Positions 1-15,400 of a stretch of DNA of 64,000 nucleotides are shown piece after piece. The notes beneath the pieces were generated by a model. That model made no database searches. It worked only from the letters and a program-made list of their open reading frames with translations, and was not told where the DNA came from. A program made the position numbers and the translations under genes. Positions within the stretch are counted from its first letter, which is position 1, and every line of letters begins with the position of its first letter. The stretch is from Hermodice carunculata (Eukaryota > Annelida > Polychaeta > Eunicida > Amphinomidae), in NCBI GenBank assembly GCA_964020975.1, contig OZ026623.1, positions 82,749,932-82,813,931 on the forward strand. The letters are read 5' to 3'.

Positions 1-1104
1 GGATATCTTACCAAGTTTAAAATCCTTGACATATCTGTACAGCAAGTAACAAACCAGAATAACAACAGCGGCTCTGAAATGTGCGTCCACGAATTTATCC
101 CACATGCAAGAAAAGCGAATTGATTTGTTATTTTTAACTGTCTTATGCCAATGCACGGAAGATCCTGGCATTCTTGTTGGTGTGAGGACCGTAAAATCAT
201 AGCGAACTTAAGAAGCCAGCTGACGAACCACCGGTTGCGTGTCGTGCAAACTGCATGTGTGTCTGAAGTGGCCTGTTAACTTGTATATGCCTTAACAATT
301 GCAGGTCTTGGTCACTGGGATCCGCAATCCAGCAGCTAGCTATAAGGTCCATATTAGTGGCGTGGCGTGGCGTGCCGTGGCGTGGCCTGTCTTGGGTTGA
401 CGGCAAATCGTGATTTCAAAAAAGCAAAAGTGAACTTTCTCCGTCATGCGGCAGTAAAGTAGCAACGATACCGTGAACTTGGCTGCTTTTGCACGCGTGT
501 CGGTGAATCCTGTAGAGAAAAAACTTCAGTGCACGCGTATGCGTTTGCTGCAACACGTAGATAAATTGCCGTCTGGGTAAATAAAAGGTCGTATGTTGCC
601 TCTGACGAATGTGCACACATACTTTAAACATAGGCAAGACTAAAGCCCACATTTTTGCATCATAACTAAGCAAACAACCCACAGTTCACTGAAAGTACAT
701 GAATATTGTATATAGTTGGTAAAACGTAATTTATATTTGATCTACACGAGATTGTACGTCGTACATACAACTAAAAACGCTGCGAGTCTGCCACAATGTG
801 TACAAAAAGGCGTAACTTAAAGCGTACAATTGTATTTTTTCATTTTATTTTTATGCACGTGTGTGTGTAAAGTTGGACTTTTTAAAACATACTAGCAACT
901 CACTTACTTTATATTTGAGTTCGCACAAACAAAACGGTCCTGTTATTTATGAACCATAGTTTGTTTTCTGGGGGGTGGGGGTGGGAGTGGGGGGTGCATA
1001 ATGGAGACTGGTGGGAAAAAAACAAAAACTTACTTTTATCGTTTACAGCTGACGCTGTGATTGGACTTGTTTTTTCAAGTAATGCCATGCCAGTGATATT
1101 TTTA
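1..1104. other. Non-coding stretch, no gene seen
   Basis: Only short open frames occur, with no recognisable domain and no convincing splice pairing. A small CGTGG-type direct repeat lies at about 358-387, and a G-rich stretch at about 970-992. Confidence 0.6.
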
Positions 1105-1109
1105 TGTTC

Positions 1110-1198
1110 GGAACGAGCGGGACTCGAACCTTGCAACCTTCGGCACCAGTCGCCTAGCTGAAATGGGAAACGCATGTATCCACTTGACCAAATCCCCA
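1110..1198 (-). mobile_element. tRNA-derived SINE head or tRNA pseudogene
   Basis: Read on the minus strand, the segment has a pol III A box (TGGTCAAGTGG) followed by a B box (GGTTCGAGTCC) at tRNA-like spacing, with a longer variable part as in Ser/Leu-type tRNAs. The T-arm stem is mostly unpaired (CAAGG opposite CCCGC), and the two ends do not form a clean 7-bp acceptor stem. A working tRNA is therefore unlikely. A SINE2-type head or a decayed tRNA copy fits best. No poly-A or LINE-like tail could be assigned, so the 3' limit is open. Confidence 0.5.
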
Positions 1199-1383
1199 TT
1201 CTTGTTTGTTAATTTCAAAAGCATGGTATGGTATGTTTGATTGTAATATCTTTTACTATAGCTACATTACGTAAAGGTTTTCAAAACTCCTGATGGGTCA
1301 ATTATCCACTGAACAATTGTTACTTTGCGCACAAAAGTATTTATGCTGAAGTACTGCAGAATTTGTATCATTTGACTAGTCTC

Positions 1384-1452
1384 TACAATTTACGTCATCA
1401 CTCTATGCTAGAGTCGTAACAGCGCTATTATAGAGTGGTAACGTAAATTGTA
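1384..1452. repeat. 69-bp hairpin with near-perfect 22-bp arms
   Basis: The left arm begins TACAATTTACGT and the right arm ends ACGTAAATTGTA. About 22 bases pair with two mismatches around a loop of roughly 25 bases. The outermost bases are TA on both sides, as in TA-targeting mini-elements. It could be a very small MITE or a structured site. No ORF crosses it. Confidence 0.55.
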
Positions 1453-2756
1453 ATGCTTGTGTAACATAAGAAATTAGATTATTTGATGTTTGCCGCTCGA
1501 GCAGGTGCATGAACATATGTTATTGCGTGCCACACTTGCGGTGGCTGTTTATTGTGCAACTATAAGATGTATATGGACGATTGCGAAAGGAAACAAAAGT
1601 GATGCCTTTCAAAAAGAAACGTTTGCTTGTCAGACCTGGCAGCACATATCGTGCCCATCTTCACATAGTGGCATGAGACTGTATTGCCTATTGAAAATGA
1701 AAGAAAACCCATTTTATTGTGGTATCTATACAGATACAAAACATGTTAATATCATGAGCAATACATGTTTAAAAAAGAAACAAAACAATCGAGCCTTTCG
1801 CTAAGAATGACTAAATGGTAGACATATAAAGAAACAAAGTCGGAAATAATGAAGGGACACCTGGTGAATTACATCGAAGTGAAGGGTCACCACGGAAAAA
1901 CTGCCGATTGGACACAATATTTTTATTTTAAATCTCCAGCGGGAACCGCTCGCTGAACCTATCATAAAACTATCCAACCTCTTCCTTAGACCAGACAAGG
2001 TAAACGGACTTATTGAGCGAGACTTCTTGCTAAGCCGACTCCGTGGGCCCACACCTCAGTGCTGGTCCATTCATCGCCTTTAAAAAACCTGAACGCTTTT
2101 GCAGTTACATGAAGGTTTGGCATGACCGGCAGATGACTGCCGAGTTGGGTTTCATTTTAATTGAATTGTGGAAATTCGGAAAACAATGTTATTTATTTTC
2201 AGGGAATCAGAGAACCCGATTCATTTTGTGGGTGGGAGGGGGGTGGGAGTCAATGAAAAAATGACAATGAAAGATGAAAATTTATTTGCGAATAACAAGG
2301 GAACAAAAGGATGTACAGGGAGCATGGGACATATCTCTACGCAATGGGTTCACTCAAATACGAAGTTTGCATTTTACCTTTCAACAGATGGACAAAAAGC
2401 GAAAACTTATGCTGTATGCTCAGTTTAATGAAACGTCCGGAAAAGTTAAACAGATGGTAGACAGAGTTTCAAATTCCTCGGAAGCCATAATGTTACTAAA
2501 TTTAAAATTGCAATGACAAAAATACCCCCCCCCCCCCAAATTATTTACCAAATCAGTCTCACCCCGATTGTTATCAGGTCTGGAAACGTTCCCCAATACC
2601 AATACCGAAAGTCAGATACACCGTACTACATGGTGGCAGCACTTGCATCTTCAGTTGCATGACATTTTTAACCCACCTACCCACCCAAGCCCCGTGTCGC
2701 CACCTCAAAAGGCGGATACCAGGAGAAGTTACCAGCAGAGTGACGGACAAGCTCCA
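1453..2756. other. Non-coding stretch, no gene seen
   Basis: Overlapping short open frames on both strands carry no recognisable domain. A C homopolymer of about 13 bases lies at 2525-2537. Confidence 0.55.
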
Positions 2757-2965
2757 GTCACTTAAGTTTGCTGTATTTTTGTTTTCGCTAATTTTAGCTG
2801 ATGGGAGGCTACAAAGACGTGAAAATAATACACAACAATAAATAGTACTTTCAGTTAGGTTTGATAGAAATCATGTTCAGAAATAGTGCAATTAAAACTT
2901 CCGCTTAAAAATACCTGAAATTCAAAAAAAAAAAACGTGAAAATTTATATAATTTAAAAATATAA
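2757..2965. mobile_element. Decayed copy of the TA-flanked MITE
   Basis: This segment aligns by eye with the better-preserved element at 15190-15400. Both share, in the same order, a TTTTCGCT-AATTT/TATTT-GCTGATGG block, a GTGAAAATAA block, AAATAGTA, an ATGTTCA block, an AATTAAAAC block, and AAAAAACGTGAAAAT near the right end. The terminal repeats are eroded here, so the limits are approximate. It has no coding capacity. Confidence 0.6.
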
Positions 2966-5900
2966 TATATTCACGGTAAAATAAATAAGAGAAAAAGCTT
3001 CAAGCAGCCGGGAAAATCGTCCATCGATTTCCAGTTGTGTATCTTTCGACATGTTCGCCAGATTGAGTCTTCCGTGTGGTTTTGTCAAATTTGGTTCTTG
3101 AACAGATGAAATGATGATGATCATGATGCAATCCTAGCTGCATTGGATCAGGTTAATTTTTCATGTTAGCTTTACAGTCCCCGCGGCGGGCGTGGAGAAA
3201 AATTTCATTGAGCACACATGAATGTGGTGGAATGGATAAATAGAGGAGCGGAATTATTTTATTGGGCACAGGATTAGAAAGTCCAATAATCACGTGGACT
3301 TCAGTGGCGAGACTTGCAGACAATCTTCTCCTTTTCCCAACAACGTGCGTCACGTTCCCATGCATTTCGTTGTTGTTTCGCCTGAGTGGACATGTATAGT
3401 GGAGCGTTTCCATGGTGACTGGGGATATTTATCAGCGGACGAGTGGCAGAACTTGAGCCTCTGACTTGCTGGGTGCCCAGCCTGACGATTGTCCCTCGAC
3501 AGCGTCGCGTTGCAAAGCCCCATGCGTCGATTTGGGTCGTGTGCATTGGCCAGACAGATTTACCCAAATACTGAGGCTCAGCAATCCTTGTCTCTGGCCA
3601 TGTCGTTTTATCCAGATTCATGTCTGGTTTTGTACGTGTTTGGCAGGGCAAATGACTATAGGTTCACAGCAAAGTTCTTCTCAAGTATATATATGCAAAA
3701 AAAAAAAAAAAAAAAGACAGAGAGAGAGAGAGAGAGAGAGAGAAAACACACATATTTAAGTCATGGCACTGCAATGTTTACTAAGAGTGTGCTGCCCAAA
3801 GTGCTAAACTAGTTTGCTTTTTCCCCAACAGCTTTTTGTTTACATCTCAAACAAGATGGAAATGGTTCCTTGTAGCACGAGAAAAAAAATTAAAAACGAG
3901 ATGCAAATTCCAGGTAAAATTTCGTTCGTTGGAGCCGCTTCAAGGATTGGTTGGTCAGACACGCGTTCAAACCATGCATGGCCTTATCCCACACAGTGAT
4001 TTTGGTCACAATAAAACTGGAGTATTTTTAGCCAGCCAACAGTTGAAGTTTCGGGTCAGAGATTTTGTAAAGAATATCTTGCTGTCGTTATTCTCACCAG
4101 AGCATGACAGCACATCCAGACCTCCTCCAAACTCATGAAAACGATTTGGCCTTCTCCTTCTACTTTCTTCAGATACTTTCTATAGAATTGCAAATTGCTC
4201 ATCCACCAAAGGCATTGAATGGGGCAACGGAGAACTCCCTTTAAATAAAGCCAATTCTTCACACAAAAGCCCGATACGAAGACATTTGAATGTATTAAGA
4301 CATGAATTAATTTGCACATGCGCAGTAGCTACCATGCACCAACAACTTGCGACCACTAGCTTTGAAATCGTCATTTCTTACGGGCGCCCACAGCGCCAGG
4401 CAGTCCATAGGTCGCGCATCGGCTCGAGCGGGGAAGCTTACGCCATTCCAGTTGCGGAATTTACACATCGGTGTACCGAGATCTGTTTGGGAGATTTTAC
4501 TGTGTGTGTGTTAGCGGCGAGATCATTATATAAAGGCCTGCGCTACAACCACTAGTAGGAACTTCTTAGCAGACCTTCGACTGTTCGTGCGGCAGCCATG
4601 CACTGTTGAAACTTCGGCAAAGTTGAACAGTGTGGCCGGCATGTGTAATGTGAGCTTGAAGCTCGGGGTCATGCACAGGGAGATATGTGCTTACGGGTCA
4701 TGGTGTGCCGGTGATCATGATTAACACTGACCTACTTGGAGTTTCTCTAGTTTACCGGACCAGTTTGTATGGCTGGAGGTTTGGGACGGTTTTCTCTTGT
4801 CCAAATCAGGTTGTGTGCTTTGATCAGTTTTTGAAAGGAGGCGTATTCTGAGTTTGGTCAGCTGAAGCAGGCATCGCTATGGTGTTGATTGACACATACT
4901 GTACCGTTTCATTCGCATCGGACTGTATTATTTATGTATCTGTGTTGATGTAAGATCAAAGTGATCCTCATATTTATGTACAGGAGTTGCATAAACTTAT
5001 TTATGCGCAGTGTCAGGGGATGTGAATATTTTACGTGATTGAGACGTGACCTGTGGAATGCGGGACGCACTGTGTTCTTTCAACCATGGTGGCACGCATG
5101 GCGAACGCTCAGGTACACCTGACGACCGAAAGAACACCGACCACTTTGCGCTCAATGGCCTGCAACGCATACTGGTTTTCAAATAACCAGAACTAGTTAA
5201 ATCCAACTTCGAATTTTCCCACCAGTTTGGCGGCATTTAATTTATTTGTAGGACATTTCTCGTGGCAAATAAAGCTACTGCCGTGGATGATTGTGTGTCT
5301 AGTCCATGTTACTATGACGTCATGACTAGATCCACACTCATCCATGCTCGTGGCGGATTCGGCGGGAAAATAAGCGCGGACAAGGGGCCGGGCAGACGAT
5401 ATTTATTTTCAACCCGGGTAAATGATACAGAGGCTTTGCAGGCCCGATCTGTGATTTATACATTAGATGGCACACATGGCTCGAATTGCAAGATTGTTGA
5501 GTTTGAGTATTCACCAAGTTCAGGGCAAACGTGTGGTTTTTATGTGAAGTTAGTTGGTGTCTCGAGGGAAATTTTATATCTCTGACCTTCCTACTCTTGT
5601 TAATGGGATGCAGGCAAGGTTGGCCCAGGCTGGGTCAGGCCACCAGGGCCAGTAAGTGCAACACGACATGCACATAAAGGGAGCATTTAGTTGTTTCTTG
5701 ATGGCAGGTAAGCCGGCTTAGCGGCAAACACGCACATATCCGGGAAGGATTGGTCACAGAAATGATTCAACCTTTGTTTTCCGCGGGACGCTCTTTGCAA
5801 TTTTGTGGTTTAAGGAGTGCACATAAGTAAGTCTTATTGTTTTGCCAAGGGCCGTGGAATTACGCTTCTCAATAGGTTTATGACTGTTGGCAAGAATAAA

Positions 5901-8900
5901 TATGCATTAAGTTTGTTAGTAGATTTGGGAGCTGTTTATTTTTGTCTCAGAGAACCACCAATTGCTGCGAAAGAAAAACTGCATTGGGACCAGGTTGTTG
6001 CTGTATTTATACTTATCAGTCCATCAAAAGTTGTTCAGTTATTGTTTATGGGAGGACAAGGTAACTGAAGGAATTACGACTGCTGGTAGAAGGTCCATGG
6101 TGCATTTAATGAATTGGCTGTCAACCGAATGTGTCCATTTTGAAGGCTTTTGTTAAAATTGATAGGTGCAATACCGCCGACGCCGGTGTCGCAGGTTTTT
6201 GCACCAGGTGGTTCTGTCATCATCAACTGCGACTGTGTAATATTTCTTGCCCCCACATGGGACTCTGGCGTTGTCCGCAAAAACTGTATATTCGTCGCAT
6301 CTTTCTGTTGCCACTGTAGCATATGCTGGTCAGTCCACACGTGTTGTTTGCTCTATAATTCTTGACTCCGCCCAAAATCTTTGACAAACTAGATCATAGT
6401 GGATCCACCAGCTCATAGCACAGAAACGTTTTCTTTTGAAATTGGGGTAATAAATATGTATGTATTGATTTATAGTGATAATGAAAATAAACAAACTTAA
6501 ATAGGCTCTGTGTTCTTGCACACCACGAGTGTTCAATTAAGAAAATCGCCATGGTGTAAAACACACCGCGACTTTAAAGTTAACTAGCAGAATTGATCTT
6601 TTTTTTTTTTTTTTTGTCCGTTATTTGAAATAATTGTTTTAGGGAAATATTTCAAATGACATTTTAACTTTAAGGTTTGGTCAATATAAGAAAATATTGG
6701 ATAAAAAGCTTGGGGGTATGTAGAAAAGGGTTAAAAATTTTATATAACTACAACATGCGTATGGGCTAACAGCTTTCTTCTGCACGCCAAGCTAAGCTGG
6801 CGTTGAAAGTTTAACCATATGGTCTCCGAACTAACCCGTTTGTATGAGTTCATAACTTAAGTTAAATATCCCACAGGATACTATCATCTCCACCTGTGGC
6901 TGTCCATTTGAGGTGGCAATACTAAAATATGCCGATACGAAGTAATTGACATTTCTTGTTGCGAGTTCCACCCGCAGCGAAATTTGTGCGTTTGGGGTTA
7001 TATGTCCGCTGTCGCTGAAACGAAAGACTTTTGTGGAAACTGACCTTACGGGAGAGTGTTGAAGGGGATTATTCTTGTCCTGTGGTGACTGGAAGTATCC
7101 TTTCACTTTCCAGCAATAGCAATTTACCTTAATTTCATGACCTAGGCCTAACTTTAGAGGAAGGTCCAAAAGTCTACCACTGTTGTCATGATAAAATATT
7201 AAGTGCAACCAACGTTTCAAGCTCCTGATACAGATTAAAACTTTTTTTTTTCAATATCAACAAGGTGTGCCGGAAGAGTACTTGCAATAAGTGACGTCCA
7301 TTTTTTTTTTACAATTATGACAAGAATTTTTGTCCATCGATTTTGTAAGAAACTTAATATTTGTGCACTTTTGAAACATCAAAGCGTATCTGCCCGTGTG
7401 TCGCATTGCTAGATAATTGATGCAAGGACTAGTTCATGTTGATTACGTTTGACCTCTGGTCAAAGGTAACCGACCTGTTCATGATGGATGGAGTCGTGAG
7501 GTGCAAAGTGATTATGGAATTATGCACAAATTATTATTTAAGATAACGTAAACGGTATGTAAGTGAATTTTGTTGAAGGCCGTAAATTTACAATATCCTC
7601 CAAGAAAAGAATATATACATTTACATATGTGTTCAAAGTAGGATTCTTTGAGGTTTATAACGATTATCAATATTTTGAAGTGCCTGGGTGCATATTGGGA
7701 GGACTACATTCCGATATATACATGTGTTTGTGTTTTAGCCGGTGATCAAAAGAATCTGATAACTTCTTTTCTCCAAATGTAATTTCGTTTTTAATGATAT
7801 ATAACATCCTTAATATATTTCGGGGTTTTCTTACAGCTAATGTTTGTGTGTGTGTGTTAATGAGTGCAGAAAACATGATACTGAAAAATGTTTTAGGATT
7901 ATTTGTTCGTGCTGCGAAAAAGGAAATACTGTTGTGCAAGTATGCCCTTTTCATTATTTTACCGTATGCATGATTTATGTCTCAAACTTGCAGACCTTCC
8001 CCCACCCCCAAATGTAAAGGAAGCTACAATCTGAAGAGAAAATCAAGGATAAATTTTATTTAAAATGTATGAAAGTCCATGGCATAGGGACACAATGGCA
8101 AAATTAATACAATCAGGTGTTCCAAAAATACAACTTTGATGTTGCATAAAAACTTATCTCCATTTTTGAAGCTCAATCCCTGTCAAATTAATCAATTTCT
8201 TAACATGATGATATACGTTTTCAGCTGTTTATCTGAATTAATTTTTTTTAAACGCTTATTGGGGCTATTTGCATATATCCCTGTTGTATGCCACAATACT
8301 TTAGATATTTTGGGACCTTATGTAGATTTTTGTAATTTAACCCGTTCACTGCCACGTTCGACTTACAAGATAAACTCCGGAATTATCAAATGCATACTGT
8401 ATTAATATTCTATGTAAATGGGCCTTCATTAAAGGACCAGCATGTCTTTAGTCTCGCAGAATATAATGTTCCCGGATAACAGCTTTCCTCGGTGCGCTGT
8501 GGGTGCATTGCAGTCCAAAACTTTGTATTGAAAGATCTTTCGAACTAGTCCTTCACATGCATGTTAAAAATCGCATGCGTTTTTTTTTCATCCGAGATTA
8601 TTTTGAACACTTGTTTACGTAAATCACCCGGATGCTAATTATCGGCTGTATTAATGTTTTCAAGCAAATTTCAAAACAAACTTTGTTTTTCATGTAAGCC
8701 TTGTAACATATAATACCAGAAAACATTTCCTGAGAATCTGAGATGAGACCTCTCACGATGGCACGCCCCAGGTCAATAGCGCTCCTGGTCCCCTAACCCA
8801 CGCCAAAGGAATCCATTGTGTTCAGTCGCATTCTGATGGGGTATGAGCTTGACTCGACTGGTTAAGATTTGACTTTGATGCTTGAGAGACCGATTTGCGT

Positions 8901-9160
8901 CTTTCCTGCACTCTTATACGAATCGAACTTTGTCTGCTTCGAGAAGCAGCTTTGCCAATTACTTGCAAGGAATATGTCACAAAAAGTTCGGAATTTCTTT
9001 TACTGCTTCCTTGTCAGGAACGAGATTCTTCGGTTAACACGCTCCAATGACCACCATGCAAACTTGGAACAGTTTTACATGCATTCCATTTGTATCACGA
9101 CCAGAATTGCCAACTTTCACTTCTCATAACGGGTCCTTCGTCCAAATGTGGAGATTTTTT
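2966..9160. other. Long non-coding stretch, no gene seen
   Basis: No frame has a recognisable domain. The longest, about 129 codons at 6831-7220 on the minus strand, starts at TTG and is of a length expected by chance in AT-rich DNA of this size. An open frame at 5262-5585 begins with a run resembling an EGF start (DDCVSSPC) but does not continue as one. Simple repeats are poly-A at 3697-3714 followed by (AG)n to 3742, and poly-T at about 6599-6615. Confidence 0.5.
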
Positions 9161-9239
<79 letters not shown>

Positions 9240-9252
9240 GTATATATATATC
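9161..9252. repeat. (TA)n microsatellite
   Basis: An almost pure TA run with a few TG interruptions. The overlapping open frames of alternating Y and I are artefacts of the repeat. Confidence 0.95.
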
Positions 9253-11142
9253 AGACAAATCGGGCAGTTTTCATTTTTGGGGTTCGCCTTAACCTTTTCA
9301 TGTCACGCGGACAAAAATCAACGGACATTGACCGAAGCGTGGATGTACAAGACGTTGCCGGTGATCGTGCCTTTATTTTTTCAGGTGGATTTCAGCTTTC
9401 CACTGAAAAGCTTTTGCGAAAATTTCAAAAATTTGCTGCAGTGCTGGGATAATAATGGTCCAAAGCAATATGTCCACTCACTATCCATACGTTTTTTTGT
9501 TTGTTTTTTTATTATTATTATTATTTTTTTTTTTTGTAATGGGTGTAACACATGCATCTTGCCTACTAAACACACCAGCCTTAGTGTCTTCTCAACTATA
9601 TTTGGATAATATGGTAACATGGATTGTGGTATAACAGTTACTTAATTTGGGCGAATATAAGCACAATAAGGATTGGAACCAAAAAAAAAAAAATCCACTC
9701 TGGCAGTTCCTAGGCGCAACTTCCAAAAAGCAACAAATTTAAATTCCTCATGCAAAAATACAACTCTAGCATAGTTTTTTACCAGCATGAGTCACGACGG
9801 ACGGGTCACGGTTGAAAATAGATGCAACCTGGGCCTGCGTGTATTTTATTTAAAACACAAGAATGGAATTGTCAGAGCTATGGCCAAGAGCCGGGGGTTC
9901 GTAACATGTTCACGATTAGCTGGGTCACGGTAGCAATGCGCGCCTAAATGTTGGAACTGAACAAATATAGACATTGGGGTCATGAACTGCTTAAATGCGC
10001 TCTACTTGATTATCCTACAGACAATTGGCGTAAGCCAGGGATGCAGGAACCCAGGTTCAATCATGTTGGGGAAGGGGACAGTTCCCACGAGTTCAAGCGA
10101 ACCTTACAGTACTGGCCACCGAGCCTTTTGTGCTAACACGCTGCGCTGTGACGCCAATGAGTGAAAGAATTTGAGGAATTCTGTGACCCGAAAAACACGC
10201 TGGTCCCGGACCAGACCTGTTCTTGATGAATGGGCGACTGGTCAAATGAGGTCGTTGCCTAGCAACTGAGTTTGTTAAGAAACATGGTGATTGTTCTGCG
10301 AACGGGAATACACAAAGCAAAGCAAATTAGATGGGCCCTTCCATGGATCGCCAAAGAGCAAAAGGCCTTGGTATTCATCTTAAGTATGACTCCATTGAAA
10401 AATGGCAATGCGACAGAGAGGCACTCTTAGTTCAGGGCGGTGTGGAAGGGACGTGATGCATACATGTCTGCCTGGCTCCAGAAAATCACATCAGCATGTG
10501 AAGATTGTAGCATTCTTGACTTTAGTGGAAGAACGTTTAAGTTTTTAAGCCATTCACGATGGTCACATACACTCACATGGGTATATGCAGACATACATAC
10601 ATGCATACATATTAATTATATAGTGTGTGTAACGAAGGAAAAACTCAAATTTGGGTCACGATGGAGGTGCATGCTTTTTAATGGTAATATTCGACGGGTT
10701 GATCCCTTCTTCAAGCTCGAAGTTTTGGTGCATTTCTCTATGTAAACAGATCATAGGCTCACTTTATGTCCGTACAGCAGGCAGTGTTACTTGGCTGAGA
10801 GACGCGTGGAAAAAAAAGAAAGCGCGACTCCAGCTCAGTAAGCTTTTCCGTATTTTAAGCGGAAGGCAAGGTAAACTTTGTCGTGTTTGATTTGAGTATT
10901 ACCTAGCCTCTGTATTGTGCCCCGTCCTTTCTGTTACACGTGGCTGCACAGAAAAATGAGCGAGACCATGATTTGTTTCTTCTAGTAGATCGACGTATTG
11001 GTGAGATAAGGAGCTTGACACGTCACGATATTTCTAAATGTACACTATGAAGCTGAAAGTCAGATTAGCTGTGAAACTTCGCACAGGTATAGAAAAAAAA
11101 TGATGCATTAATCCAACACTACTGATGAAGCCTTATCACAGG
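9253..11142. other. Non-coding stretch, no gene seen
   Basis: Short frames only. A T-rich run lies at about 9490-9536 and poly-A at 9680-9692. Nothing recognisable was found on either strand. Confidence 0.55.
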
Positions 11143-15189
<4,047 letters not shown>

Positions 15190-15400
15190 TACTGTAAATT
15201 GCTCTAATTTCGCTGTATTCTTATTTTCGCTTATTTCGCTGATGGCACAAAACCGTGAAAATAAAGACACAGTTAAATAGTATTTTTACATTGTTTGCAT
15301 GGGAATTATGTTCAAAACAGTAAAATTAAAACCAATGAAATGTCAAAAATACAAAAAAACGTGAAAATATATACACGCGAAAATAAAGCAATTTACAGTA
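15190..15400. mobile_element. TA-flanked MITE with about 24-bp terminal inverted repeats
   Basis: The left end reads TACTGTAAATTGCT and the right end is its exact reverse complement, AGCAATTTACAGTA. Pairing continues through a TATTTTCGC/TAATTTCGC block to about 24 bp with two mismatches. Taking the outer TA as the target duplication, the element is about 207 bp. This fits a non-autonomous element of a TA-targeting superfamily such as Tc1/mariner. A decayed relative lies at 2757-2965. No transposase is encoded here. Confidence 0.75.

Noticed and set aside
3301-3812. Overlapping frames on both strands in a more GC-rich patch
   Set aside because: Frames of about 100-116 codons occur on both strands, as GC-richer DNA has fewer stops; no domain or splice support was found.
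5262-5585. Possible EGF-containing exon (DDCVSSPC...)
   Set aside because: Only the first eight residues fit; the remaining Cys spacing does not, and the acceptor upstream is weak.
6831-7220. 129-codon minus-strand frame
   Set aside because: TTG start, no recognised domain, and a few frames of this length are expected by chance in this much AT-rich sequence.
9047-9609. Long open frames of alternating Y/I over the TA repeats (also at 20196-20591, 51005-51324, 44880-45062)
   Set aside because: They are translations of (TA)n and (CA)n microsatellites with no domain and no conserved start.
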